NCBI GenBank assembly: GCA_949358305.1
Contig: OX442314.1
Span: forward strand, 55,873,369 to 55,933,368
Source: Strigamia acuminata
Lineage: Eukaryota; Arthropoda; Chilopoda; Geophilomorpha; Linotaeniidae
DNA: 60,000 nt
Direction: 5' to 3'
Every line of letters begins with the position of its first letter. Position 1 is the stretch's first letter. Made by a program: the position numbers and the translations under genes. A model generated the notes under the pieces. That model made no database searches and was not told the origin of the DNA. It saw nothing but the letters and a program-made list of their open reading frames with translations. Of this stretch, positions 10,301 to 19,044 are shown piece after piece.

Positions 10301-11527
10301 GACCTGCCAGTACCCTTTTGACAGGTCCATGGTGGTTACCCAATTAAATGGAGCCAGCTCTCGGAGAATCGCTTCGATGGAGGGCATCTGTATCGGGTCT
10401 ATCACCGTTATCGCATTGAGCGGGCGGTAGTCGATACACAAGCGAGGCTCGGAGCCGGGTCGCATTACTAGGACGATCCTCATCGCGTATTCGCCCAATG
10501 CTTCTGTGACGATGCCTTTATCGAGCATGTCTTGACACATCTGGGTCACTATGTCCCGTTTTTGGGGATTCATCCCCTTGTATGGCACGCGAATCGGTTT
10601 GTCCGTCGTCAGTACGATCTCGTGTACGGCTTCGGTCGTTCTTCCGGGCGTTTTGGTGAGGATTCTTTCGTGTTTGCGAAGCACTCGTTTTAATAACAAT
10701 GCCTCGTTGACTTGTAGAGCGGCTTCCTCGACCAACGTGTCCACCATGTTGCTTCTTTGCAACTCCAGAGCGAAGGCTACGAAATCGTAGTCCTGTACGA
10801 ATTTTCGCAGTCCTCTCTCGTATTCCTCCTTATCTTGGGCCTCGTCCAGTAATTTTTGGGGTACCACTGGAACGGGCCTTTCACCTTCGGGGCTTATCCA
10901 ATTCCACGATCTCGTTATCGGATTTGGCTGTATTTTTAATTTAGCCATGATGTCGATTCCGAGGAGGAACACCTTGTCGTGGGATGGCAACACTAAGAAG
11001 GGGTGGGATAGGTTCCCTCCCCTCCAATCGATGGTGATTTTTATTACGCCTCTTGGTTTTACATAGCCATTAGCCGTGAGTAATTCCACATTCTCATTCA
11101 CTTTCATCATTTTGTCTTCGATGTCTAGGCTCTCGACCAGATCTTCGGATATGAAAGAACGATCCGCTCCGGAATCCAGTAGTCCCAATAATTTCTGGTT
11201 TTCGATCGTCACTGGTAACATGCAGAGCGTCTCGCAATGTGACTTTGAGACGTTGCAGTGAAATACTCGCAATTTCTGCGGTACGACGTCCAGGTCAAAC
11301 GGGAGTTCGGCCCAACTGTCATCTGTCTTGGTCTCAGTTTTCACTTGCATGCTCCTCAGTATCACTTTTTCTTCCTTCTCCGGTGCGGACTGGGCTCGGT
11401 CTTTGACCTGCGCATCTAGTATGGCGTGACCGGCAGGTCCGGTATGGAATTTCTTTTTCTTTGTTATTTCCTCGGCTTTCGCAGACGAAGTCGATTCTAT
11501 GGCTTCGACGACGCCTGCGCTTGGCAG
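7391..11527 (-). CDS. pol: gypsy-1 Pol polyprotein (PR-RT-RH-INT)
   Basis: The frame is open from 11584 (inside gag) to the stop at 7391 and is probably entered by -1 frameshifting at 11533-11527; the first ATG-like start would be near 11365. Domains in order: aspartic protease with LLDSGADRSF (near 11170); reverse transcriptase with MPFGLVNAPSTF and the YLDD active site (near 10135); RNase H with LHTDASRVGLGAAL; an HHCC zinc domain (HGHPLASHAGI ... CSRCQAC); and an integrase core with VDLMGP and a retained VER glutamate. The second integrase aspartate is replaced: the usual SDNG reads SNNG, with AAT at 8405-8407. The C-terminus is acidic and ends in a basic stretch; no chromodomain is evident. 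Apart from the integrase change, the reading frame is intact. Confidence 0.93.
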   Translation of the reverse strand: MPSAGVVEAIESTSSAKAEEITKKKKFHTGPAGHAILDAQVKDRAQSAPEKEEKVILRSMQVKTETKTDDSWAELPFDLDVVPQKLRVFHCNVSKSHCETLCMLPVTIENQKLLGLLDSGADRSFISEDLVESLDIEDKMMKVNENVELLTANGYVKPRGVIKITIDWRGGNLSHPFLVLPSHDKVFLLGIDIMAKLKIQPNPITRSWNWISPEGERPVPVVPQKLLDEAQDKEEYERGLRKFVQDYDFVAFALELQRSNMVDTLVEEAALQVNEALLLKRVLRKHERILTKTPGRTTEAVHEIVLTTDKPIRVPYKGMNPQKRDIVTQMCQDMLDKGIVTEALGEYAMRIVLVMRPGSEPRLCIDYRPLNAITVIDPIQMPSIEAILRELAPFNWVTTMDLSKGYWQVELRPEDKLKTAFYSPIGRLMFNVMPFGLVNAPSTFQKLIEGVLGDMLHDFVWAYLDDIIIASDTFEEHIEHIDRVVSRLAKAGLHVHPGKSKFCRKELAFLGYRIGVEGIAIDPEKVRAINGFPAPEDIKGVQRFMGMINFFGRLLPNLAEVAAPVTDLLRTDREFAWTAECEAAFSAIKQMLADVDKMPLPDLNRPFVLHTDASRVGLGAALLQKHTYNGVEQEVPCMFISRKIQGAEKNYTATELECLAVIWAVRKFRDYLEYTNFEVQTDHQALSWLMKLKEPSGRLARWQLELMACDITITYRPGKFNQVADALSRAPASDPHGPDDDGEDDSRLLYCPTPRRIWRLRKANELPVMEPADKTFCGFWTRTYQPAGTTDTITETKPPVVPEAPKTPLRAFTATIEKKTQYAPPTRLEFIEHQATDAKCQIMTRFLEKGEYPVDMTNPHRRKQFAKEATSYLIDDGLLLKYHPTFQDDLSGAGNAIKVVVPVSLHTRLLWLMHGHPLASHAGITRTLYRVKQIFFWPGARQKITKFIRHCSRCQACRPRDKVARNTMSLGPYAPFDCWSVDLMGPKPTTSNRNMYILVIMDVATRWPELYALAKPSAEYIAECLYDVALRFGFPRKLISNNGPQFRSKIYKEFCKKFKMEISNTSTYNPQTNLVERLNKDVKYALTVFTDVHNRWDEYLREIAFSIRSTVSRTRDFSPAFLNFARELRMPWDPRVAEAVNVLDPANPHEYVCRLEQTISDTYQHLMTHIFDLRERVAEKEGELDFTNFKVNDLVWKETHILSNAARGIAAGLADKRDGPYVIVAEHGGNAYQLRRLTDNKNFQSINGRELKPYLPEFRQEIWLEGQTHSGQGGTVVDTFQNNNEIGEGADEDDEFFDAESQPTDAPDQAEQTVSEREEAEENTSEKEKTKLKEVNNTATSEMSDQVGADTTREQKRNLRPRKSKNPFIQDGKITGRN

Positions 11528-11533
11528 TTTTTT
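11480..11533 (-). promoter_or_regulatory. -1 ribosomal frameshift site between gag and pol
   Basis: On the minus strand the heptamer A AAA AAC (11533-11527) lies in the gag frame as GCA AAA AAC, the classical X XXY YYZ arrangement. It is 28 nt upstream of the gag TAG (11499-11497) and inside the 85-nt gag/pol overlap, and the pol frame is -1 relative to gag. After a 7-nt spacer, CGCAG (11519-11515) can pair with CTGCG (11484-11480), and CGAAG (11507-11503) with CTTCG (11490-11486), giving a two-part stem. All elements of a programmed -1 shift are present. Confidence 0.85.
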
Positions 11534-14500
11534 GCCAGGGCGATATTTAACTCGGCCATCATCTTCATCATAGTCTGTGTCTCGCTAGTAATTTTGGCCG
11601 TTTTTTCGCATTTGTCGGAATAATGGCCGTATTCCCCACAGCTGTAGCATTTAATATTGCTTTTGTCGCCCGTGGGTGTGAAACCCGGTTTTTTCGGGAC
11701 GAATGCTGTTGGGAACCGTCTTTTGAGGCCCGGCGCCCCTTTTTCTTTGGTGGCGCGGGCGTGAGCTCTGAATTGGGTGATGGCTAGCGCTCGGTGCGCG
11801 TGATGAAGGTACGGGCCTTGGTCGTCGCACCCCGTCGATAAGTTCTCGAGGTGTTCGTGCAGGTCTTCTTCATCGGTTGATTCTTCTGCCGGCTCGGCGA
11901 CCGCCGCGAGAGGTGACGCTTCTTCTGCTTTTGCCGAGGTGGCTAAGTCAGTCGAGGTCACCTGCATCGCCGTAGTCGTCGGAGCTTTCTTTGGGGCAGC
12001 AATCGGGTTGCTTGGGAGCGTTATACCGGTTTTTGGTGTTAACGTCCGTCCCGAAGACGCCTCAGTGAGGCTCATTATGCCGCTGAGGTATTCGCTCGGT
12101 CTCATTAGTTTCTCGGAAGCTTTATGGCGTTCGGCGCTGGTTATCAGTCGCTTTTCGTGGGCTTCCGCCTCTTCGGGTGGCAGTGAGGCGTAGTACCTTT
12201 GTTCTATCTCCAGCGTATTGGTTAGGAGATAATTACTGACATCCCGATAGTTGCCAGTGCGGGGAGCACGCATGTCCAGCAATATTCGTTGTGAATGCGC
12301 TGACAATCCCCCATAGAAAATCATCGTAAACCCGGCAGGGTTAATTTCGTACGGTGCTCGGGCGAAGAGTAATTTCGCTCGGGCGTCGTAGTCGGCGAGT
12401 GTTTCACCTGGGGCTTGACGGAGGCCACGCAATTTGTTGCTGATCTCGTCTGGTGTCTCGCCGTATCGAAGGTCGAAACGGACGAGAAAGTCGTCCCAGG
12501 TCGGATTTTTCAGCCCTTGGTACCACTCGCGGGCTGACCCGGTGGTTAACTCCACTAGGCCGTGTGTAAGCATATCGGCGACGGTCGCCTTGGTAGCTTT
12601 CTTAATTCTCATGACTTCGTCGAGGAAGCGGTCTCCCGCTTTCCACGAACCGTCGAATCGCGTTTGTACGTAGTGTTGCCAGCGGATGTTGCCCGTGGCT
12701 TCGGCCGCTGGTTCGTTACGCACGCCATATTTGCGTTTGACCCTTTCACCGGCGCGGTTATGTTCATCTCCGGGGTGGCCTAAGTCGATTCCTTCCTTTC
12801 GGAAAGAGTTCAATAAGGCACGTCCCAGTTCAGCCATTGTATATTGTCGGCCGGCAGAGTCCTGGAAATTCCCCTCCTGTATGGAAGGGCGAGAGCTGTG
12901 CGAAGATCGGTTGGAGGCATTCGGTCGGTCCGAATGGTGCTGGTTGCTGCTGCGGCTCTCTCGGTGCGATCCGGATGATGGTCGACTTTGGTCGTCGTCG
13001 TCCGATGAATCAGAGGGGTCGGAAGGGTCGCCTTGTGGGCGGTCTCTTGGTCCCTTCGGGGGGACTTCTTCGCCATCCCGTGATTTCTTCGAGCCTCCGG
13101 AGGGCGGCGGCTCCTTTTCGTCGCTGCTCCCGTAAAAAGAATGCCATTTATTCTCTTCGCTTTCTGGGCGCTCGCGGTCCTTATTCGCGTTCTTTTTGTT
13201 AAGTAACGCGTCGATTGCGGCGCTTCTTTCGGATCGTTTCGAGGGGTTACGGTTTCTGGATTTTCTATCCGGTTGGTCGTCTTCCTGTGACTTCCTCTTT
13301 TTTGTTTCGGCGTTGGAACCGCTGGTGGGCTCTTTGTCCGCTTTCGGATCCTTATTTTCTTTTCTCTCCGAAACGTCCGGCTCGTACTCTCTTTGGAATT
13401 TCTCTGTTTCCTTTTCCCAATTTTCGACTTCCCATCGTTTTTGCTCGTCAATTATCGCTTTTTTCTTAGCTTGGTACTCGTCGGTCCATCTGTACCGCTC
13501 CCATTCTTCCTTTTCTCGAAGAAATTGCTCCTTTTCTCTCCTTGCCTTTTCGGCTTTCATTCTTTCATGGTACTGTTCTTCCCATTTTTGGTGTTGCAGT
13601 TGAGCTTCCTCTCTGAGTTTCTGCAGCTTTTCGGCCTTTCTCTGGGCCAGGAGAGCTCGAAATTGGTCTTCGTAGTCTTGAGCCTCTTTATGTCTTCCCT
13701 CGACGGTGGCGTCCCATTCTTGCCGTATCTTGGCTTCCTGCTCTTCTCTCATCTTCTGAGCCATTTTTTCGGTCTCCTGTGTGGCTTTCTTTTCACGCCG
13801 TAATCTTTCCTCTTCCTCGTTCCAAAGTTCTCTCCTCTCAGCGCTTACTCTACGCTGACGATTTATCGTTTCCTGCCTCGATTCTTCTCGGGCTTTCTCC
13901 CGGGATTCGTGAAGGGCTTTGTGAGGATCGAGCACGAAGTTACCTACGTCACTCGGCGTTTCTTGCGATACAGGCGTCTCCGCCGCTGGTCTTGCGACTG
14001 GCGTCGGGGCCTGTGCTGCGCAAATTGCTTTTGTGAGTATAGTAATCGAGTCCCAGACTGACGTTCCCGGCGGAATATCGGTTACTGCCTTCAGTCGGGC
14101 TGCTTGTTGCGATAGATGAATTAAATGGGCCACTTCGGGGGAAACAGGGGCAGGTCTCGCCGAGGCGCTGGAGGCCATCGGGGTCCCGCTCGTGCTTCGT
14201 ACCGGAGTTTCATTTAGGGGGGCGGATTGGTGACTTTTTGCCGGTGATGGGTTGCTGTCGATCGTGGTTGTTCGCCTCGGAGTTTCCGTCTTCTCCTCGG
14301 CTACCAGTATCGGCACTCGTCCTGTTGTTGTATCGCGAATTTCTTCTTGATTCTCTAGGACTTCTGTATCGGTATCTTCGACAAAGGGCATATCTGAGGA
14401 GAGCGGTTCTCGCTCGGGCTCGGTTAGGGCCTCGAGCGAAGCAGCTGCTTCCTCTTTCTGCGCCTTTGCTTTCCTCCGATTCGCTCGGGCTTTCGCCTTC

Positions 14501-14616
14501 GCGGATTGTTCGGGAACCGGGCCGCCCGACCTTAAGTTATAGTCGGAGGTCCGTTTTCCCTTTTCGAGCGTAGGTCGCTCGTTATCAGACGCGGATTGTT
14601 CATCTTGGTCTGACAT
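11497..14616 (-). CDS. gag: gypsy-1 Gag polyprotein
   Basis: A 1039-codon ORF, roughly twice the usual gypsy Gag length. It starts 93 nt after the primer site. The N-terminal third is charged and low in complexity. Residues ~230-430 are a very long Glu/Lys/Arg-rich helical region likely to form coiled coil. A Ser/Asp-rich stretch follows. Residues ~660-830 resemble a retrotransposon capsid (Gag) domain, with W..F...F and YQGLKNPTWDDF. One CCHC zinc knuckle, CYSCGEYGHYSDKC, lies near the C-terminus (about residue 990). The last codons contain the slippery site used to make Gag-Pol. The long coiled-coil insertion is the odd feature. Confidence 0.92.
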   Translation of the reverse strand: MSDQDEQSASDNERPTLEKGKRTSDYNLRSGGPVPEQSAKAKARANRRKAKAQKEEAAASLEALTEPEREPLSSDMPFVEDTDTEVLENQEEIRDTTTGRVPILVAEEKTETPRRTTTIDSNPSPAKSHQSAPLNETPVRSTSGTPMASSASARPAPVSPEVAHLIHLSQQAARLKAVTDIPPGTSVWDSITILTKAICAAQAPTPVARPAAETPVSQETPSDVGNFVLDPHKALHESREKAREESRQETINRQRRVSAERRELWNEEEERLRREKKATQETEKMAQKMREEQEAKIRQEWDATVEGRHKEAQDYEDQFRALLAQRKAEKLQKLREEAQLQHQKWEEQYHERMKAEKARREKEQFLREKEEWERYRWTDEYQAKKKAIIDEQKRWEVENWEKETEKFQREYEPDVSERKENKDPKADKEPTSGSNAETKKRKSQEDDQPDRKSRNRNPSKRSERSAAIDALLNKKNANKDRERPESEENKWHSFYGSSDEKEPPPSGGSKKSRDGEEVPPKGPRDRPQGDPSDPSDSSDDDDQSRPSSGSHRESRSSNQHHSDRPNASNRSSHSSRPSIQEGNFQDSAGRQYTMAELGRALLNSFRKEGIDLGHPGDEHNRAGERVKRKYGVRNEPAAEATGNIRWQHYVQTRFDGSWKAGDRFLDEVMRIKKATKATVADMLTHGLVELTTGSAREWYQGLKNPTWDDFLVRFDLRYGETPDEISNKLRGLRQAPGETLADYDARAKLLFARAPYEINPAGFTMIFYGGLSAHSQRILLDMRAPRTGNYRDVSNYLLTNTLEIEQRYYASLPPEEAEAHEKRLITSAERHKASEKLMRPSEYLSGIMSLTEASSGRTLTPKTGITLPSNPIAAPKKAPTTTAMQVTSTDLATSAKAEEASPLAAVAEPAEESTDEEDLHEHLENLSTGCDDQGPYLHHAHRALAITQFRAHARATKEKGAPGLKRRFPTAFVPKKPGFTPTGDKSNIKCYSCGEYGHYSDKCEKTAKITSETQTMMKMMAELNIALAKNCQAQASSKP

Positions 14617-14689
14617 TTCTTTGAGTGATTCTTCGATTTGGGTTATTATATTAAATGAGAGATCACAAGTTCAGTTGAGATTTATTTCT

Positions 14690-14709
14690 AAATCCCGGAC
14701 GGGCCCCTA
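14690..14709 (-). other. gypsy-1 primer-binding site, tRNA-Pro-like
   Basis: Two bases after the 5' LTR the minus strand reads TAGGGGCCCGTCCGGGATTT. It matches the complement of the 3' end of animal tRNA-Pro (TGGGGGCTCGTCCGGGATTT) at 18 of 20 positions, including a 12-nt run. The family comparison is from general knowledge of tRNA-Pro-primed elements such as gammaretroviruses. Confidence 0.7.
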
Positions 14710-14711
14710 CG

Positions 14712-15529
14712 TGTCGCGTCCTACCTGGTGATAGGTTTAATGAGCTAACGTGTATTACTTTACCTGTGATCCTACTAAATATGTAAATTACCCAAATGAA
14801 TACTAAGTATATGTAAATGAACAAACAGGTTTATTCAATAGGCGTAAGCCTTAAAATACACTCAGTATAAAACTAGAGTCGACTTGGTCAGAGTCGAACA
14901 AAGGATTTCTCAAGATGGCGTCGTCGGTTCCGCGTGGTCGGCGGAACAAAGGCGGCGTCTCGAGTTGTCGTAAATTCGTCACGGATTCGTCGTTCACGGA
15001 CGCGGTGGAATGCTCTTTCGAGTCTTCTATCCGTGCCTGTTGTCTAGGGGTTGGTTTTAGCGTCGCAAGGCTCCGTCCAGAAACGTGGAGTTTCTTACAG
15101 GGCACTCGGACACTTCGCAATGGAAATAATCGTGGGTCGATTATTCGGTGTGAATCCACAAGGGTTATTTTCCTGCTTTCGCGGGGAAATAACACGCAGT
15201 GTAAATTCGTGAGAGTTACAGTTGCACTGGAATCAGCGGTCCTCGATCAATCCTAACTTTTGGTGGAGTTGGCCTGACGGTGAGGTAGTTGCTGTGTTCT
15301 TGGTGTCGTTTGTGTAAGTTCTGCTTGTAGAGCGCGAAACTCTACCTGATATAGGCCAGGGTGAGGGGCCTGGCTCGGCCAATGGGGGCCGGCCACGCGT
15401 CACCTCACCCCCTCGGGGCACGCGCTTCCCAGGGGGGGAAGGCGGAGCCAACGCGAGGGAACTGACCTTTCCTAGTGACTCATGCGGATGGCGTCCACTG
15501 GAGGGACGACCACCCGCAGGGTCACCACA
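14712..15529 (-). repeat. gypsy-1 5' LTR
   Basis: Second copy of the 818-bp LTR, upstream of gag on the element's strand. It ends at 15529 and is followed by the ACTC target duplication (15530-15533). It carries the presumed promoter and transcription start of the element. Confidence 0.95.
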
Positions 15530-16990
15530 ACTCTTACAAAACCATTTAGAGTCAAAGGAATGAATTCGAACTCATTTCCTTGACAAAAACTAGCGAGTGT
15601 GGGTTAAAGCTTATTAACAATTCGAATTTTATGTAAATCACATTTTCATGTAGTGGTAGAAGTATGGGTTTGCAGTGAAAAAAAATAGACCATTTTTATG
15701 TGTTCAAAAATGTAATCGATATGGTAAATACGAGTTAGAATAGGAAGTGGGAAATGACTAAAACGAACGAGTGAGTGCTGCGTTTATATTTTCGTAAACA
15801 CGGATTGCACAAATAGGGTTAAATTGTTTCGTTTGCTTTGCAGTCAGATGAAGTGTTCAACAGGAGCAAATATTGAGTGACCGGTCCAAATAGCAATAAT
15901 CGATCCGCTTTTGGCGACTAAAAAGGCTGCTTTTATCATTTTCATGACGGATGTTAATACTTATGCCTTAGACGTCTGAGCTTATGCCATATCACGTTTA
16001 ATTCCAACTTGTGTTGATTGATTTCTGAGTTGAAATGGTCCAGTGTGTTTTCCTCTGTGGGCTTGTGTTAGCAATATTTGGAATATGATAATGAATTTTA
16101 GATAATTAAATTTTTATTCGTGAATTAATTACTACATACAGAATTTGTGTGCGTTACAAACATCAATGATTTTTTAAACTTAAGTAATAATTATACATAA
16201 AAATAATTTGAAGTTTGAATGACTTGTTTTCAGCGAGGATTAAAGTGTGTATCTACCAATTTACAAGTATTTTTTAAATTTATTAGTTTATGTTAGTGTC
16301 AAATTTAAAATATATTTCGAGAAGAAGGAGTTAATTTGAATACATTTGCTTGAGAAAAAAAAGTGTGGGGAATAAGTAGTTTTAAACGTGAGATTATTAA
16401 ATCAGCAATACAACACTGGTTTTTAATTATTTGCAAAAATGATTGTGGCATTTAGCAACTCCAATGTGTTTAATGTGGCATACATTCTTTTTTTGCCAAC
16501 GATTTCTCGTAAATTAACTGAGTGTTTTGTAAGTGCATTACCACAAATAGAATTTTCTGTGCATTAGGAAACATCAATAATTTTAACATATGAATAGTTT
16601 AAATGCATAATTTCAAAAAAGTTAAATTATTTTGTTTACATTGATGCGAAATGTTTGGTAAAATTGATGTGCATATTACTCACAAATCTATTTAGAATAG
16701 AAGGAATACATTTGAACTCGTTTACTTGACTAAAGGAAGCAAGTACGAGCTAAAGTCAGTTTAAAAATTAAAAGTACATTGTCACACACAATTTATTTGA
16801 TTAGAATTATTAATAATTTTTTAATCGTAACAATAATTAGAATGCATGTTTTCAATAAGAACTAAACTGTTTCAATCATTTTTTTTTAAATATCTTAGTT
16901 TACAATGGGTGAAATGTATGTGCACATTGCTCACACAACAATAACACAATAACACTTTTTCTTGAGCAAAACACATGTGCTAAAGATGGT
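15530..16990. repeat. Degenerate ~0.4-kb tandem repeat in AT-rich DNA
   Basis: Related segments recur with a common pattern: a GAATACATTTG-like word, a CTTGA(C/G) word and a GTTTAAA word. Examples start near 15558, 16336, 16704 and 16945. Between them lie CGTGAATTAATTAC-like and GTGCATTA.C...AACATCAATAAT segments. A further unit lies at 2570-2666, left of gypsy-1, so the element inserted into this array. No gene other than the channel-like fragment at 15844-15945 was seen. Confidence 0.6.
15844..15945 (-). pseudogene. DEG/ENaC channel fragment, second transmembrane segment
   Basis: The minus-strand translation ends GSIIAIWTGHSIFAPVEHFI and then a stop. It matches the end of the exon at 18292-18669 (GSIISIWTGLSIFALIEHLN) almost residue for residue. 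It keeps the GxS selectivity-filter motif (GHS) and the Glu that follows the second membrane segment in DEG/ENaC channels. The similarity does not extend upstream into a cysteine-rich region, so this is a truncated duplicate or an isolated last exon. A proline inside the segment also argues against function. Confidence 0.65.
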
Positions 16991-17020
16991 TTAAATGGTA
17001 TATAGACTCTAGCTCACTAC

Positions 17021-17286
17021 CAGTGTTGTATCGAACACGAACCAAGTTCGTTAGTTCGCGAAAACATTCATTTTAATCACTTTTTAAAACGAAAACGGCA
17101 AAAACAGCCGTTTTCGTCATTAAAATCAATGCAAACGACTGCTTTTGCTTTACTAAAGAAAAATTGGAAAAGTGAAATAAACTATTGGTTCAAGTTCGTA
17201 AACTTGAACTTAGTTCACTTTGAAAAAAATTATAGTTAACGTGAACGTGAACTATTTTGCGATTTGGTGAACGAGATACAACACTG
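17021..17286. mobile_element. hAT-type MITE
   Basis: The ends are inverted: CAGTGTTGTATC at 17021 and GATACAACACTG ending at 17286. An 8-bp target duplication with one mismatch flanks them (CTCACTAC at 17013-17020, CTCATTAC at 17287-17294). The CAG-type ends and 8-bp duplication are hallmarks of hAT elements. At 266 bp and without an ORF it is non-autonomous. The interior holds sub-terminal inverted words (GTTCG, GAAAACGGC / GCCGTTTTC). Confidence 0.85.
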
Positions 17287-17294
17287 CTCATTAC

Positions 17295-18291
17295 AAGGTT
17301 GTCCCCACTCGCATTGGACGAGCCACTTCACCTGTGTAGTGCTACAAAAAAGTAATCCAAAGCACCAGAATTACATTGATAAAACAACCAATAAACAATT
17401 CAAAGATTATTTGCTTTCCTGACAAAACAACCAATAAACTGAACACTCATATATTTCGAAATGAAAACAATATAAAACTGTATCTTACAAATGGAAAAAA
17501 AAAACATTTTATTATAAAATAAATATAAAATTACATCGTTCTAATAATTTGAGTAATCAAAAGAATTAAATATAAACAAAACTACTTTTCTTTGTGGTAG
17601 TACACAGTCTGTAGTTAGGAGTAATAAAGCTCGGCCAATGGGAGTTAGGACAATCTTGTAGCGAGTTAGAATTTAGGTTAATCAATAGTTGGCAATACAA
17701 AATGATAGAATTTACAAAAAAGTTAAAACCCATCTACATTTTTTCTAATGATCGTTTATTTAGCCAGAATTTGCATTTTTTGTAATTTTAAAAACACGAA
17801 CCATTGCATCATCTCATTATTTTGTTCTCCATAGCCGTGAGAATTCACTTTGAGAATACTGGTAGTACAAGAGAGGAAATTGATGCATTTTCTTGCCTCA
17901 GTCGACAGATTTCTAACATTGCAGGTGGACAAATCTCTCGCTCAGTTTGTGGTTACTACGCCTTAACCTTGGGGCACTCAAAAGTAAACAGAGTGATTGA
18001 AATTACATTCATGAGCAAAAACTGTGGACAAATGTGAAAAAATGGCCACGAAATTGTCGGCTACGAAATGCTTAGTAACAATTAGAATGTATGGAATTCA
18101 GGTGATGAGTTCCCAGTGAAAGAACTACCGGTAGATCATTTTTGAGGTGTACAAGAATGCATTTAGATGTAGTTCATTTGAGTTACAAAGTGGAAAACTG
18201 TCTACAAGAGTGCCTTTGTTAGAACAAATAGTTTTAAAAAGTTAAAAGAAAGGTATTTTTTTAATTAATAATTATTTGGTTTATTTTGCAA
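17295..18291. other. AT-rich spacer, no gene seen
   Basis: About 1 kb with no supported exon. A GCTCGGCCAATGGGAG word at 17630 resembles part of the gypsy-type LTRs (GCTCGGCCAATGGGGG at 3330). The only open frames are short and unlike any family I know. Confidence 0.4.
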
Positions 18292-18669
18292 TCAATTGAG
18301 ATGTTCAATGAGAGCAAAAATTGAGAGACCGGTCCAAATGGAAATAATCGATCCAATTTGACACAGCAATTTGACAATGCTAATTGTCTCTTCCTCTTTA
18401 ATTATTTCTCGAATGTCGCTTTCAACTTTAAATCTATAGAGGTAGTCATCCCAATTAGCGTGTTTTTTTACTTCAGGTATGAATATTGTCTCTTGACAGC
18501 GTTTCGAACAGGAACAGTGTGTGTGTGGATTCGTCTTGAATAGTGTCTCCAAATATATCTTGTGAGTGAGTTTAGCGGTTTCTTGAGTCAAGCAGAGTGA
18601 TAGATGACTTTTTTCCATAAATGGCAATCTAATAATACGACAGATTTTGGACAAGTCAATGTTTTTGCG
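18292..18669 (-). CDS. DEG/ENaC channel, last exon (partial gene)
   Basis: The frame encodes the C-terminal part of an amiloride-sensitive sodium channel family protein. Visible marks are the extracellular cysteine cluster HCSCSKRCQETIF (C-x-C-x3-C), then a membrane segment LLCQIGSIISIWTGLSIFALIE with the GxS filter (GLS) and the conserved Glu, then a stop at 18292. A splice acceptor (TTAG) at 18671-18670 is the likely exon start, because the frame is closed just upstream. The cytoplasmic tail after the second membrane segment is only a few residues, unlike the gene at 26.7-34.4 kb. The exons for the first membrane segment were not found, so the gene is partial in this window or broken. Such channels act in the plasma membrane in mechanosensation, chemosensation or fluid handling. 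Confidence 0.75.
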   Translation of the reverse strand, partial: RKNIDLSKICRIIRLPFMEKSHLSLCLTQETAKLTHKIYLETLFKTNPHTHCSCSKRCQETIFIPEVKKHANWDDYLYRFKVESDIREIIKEEETISIVKLLCQIGSIISIWTGLSIFALIEHLN

Positions 18670-18840
18670 CTAAGCCTACTAGTAAGCTTACCATTTCCCC
18701 TCGAATATAACAGCATACCACACCAACACGTACGATTGTGTTATTGTGTATATGAAGTGCTGCCTAATCAAATTATTTCAAAACATTTTAAAAGGCGGGT
18801 TTTTGAATAAATTCCCATATATTAACGTTTTGTTGTTTTC

Positions 18841-18906
18841 GGGGGAAGATGGTATAGTCTACGCAAGCCGATTGCAAGCTAACGTTCGAATCCTGTCTGG
18901 CTACAG
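18841..18906 (+). repeat. tRNA-like sequence, possible SINE head
   Basis: A perfect RNA polymerase III B box, GTTCGAATCC, lies at 18884-18893. About 35 bp upstream is an A-box-like TGGTATAGTCTACG. The segment resembles a decayed tRNA with a GATTGCAAGC anticodon arm, somewhat like tRNA-Cys. The acceptor stem does not pair well, so it is a tRNA-derived SINE head or pseudogene rather than a working tRNA. Confidence 0.45.
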
Positions 18907-19044
18907 AGAAACGCTATATACGCAAAACACTGGCTGCCCTTGTAAATCAAGTTTAAAATAAAAGGATATTTTTGTCACTCCAAAGCCAAGGGAAAATGTT
19001 TAAGGGTTTACAAGTCCAGAAAGATGGCAATTTGTATCTCATAA

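Larger units (their letters stand above)
2667..15529 (-). mobile_element. gypsy-1: complete Ty3/gypsy LTR retrotransposon
   Basis: This 12,863-bp element is bounded by two 818-bp direct repeats that look identical, each running TGTCGCG...CACCACA on the plus strand. It is flanked by the 4-bp duplication ACTC (2663-2666 and 15530-15533). The flanking DNA belongs to a degenerate tandem repeat, and another unit near 16,668 (CATATTACTCACAAA) shows what the empty site looks like. On the minus strand the order is 5' LTR, primer site, gag, frameshift site, pol, a ~1-kb spacer, a long third ORF, polypurine tract and 3' LTR. PR-RT-RNaseH-INT order places it in Ty3/gypsy. Its size and extra ORF are unusual. 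Matching LTRs imply a recent insertion. Confidence 0.95.

Noticed and set aside
18841-18906. A functional tRNA gene
   Set aside because: The B box is perfect, but the acceptor stem and D arm do not pair and there is no clear terminator.
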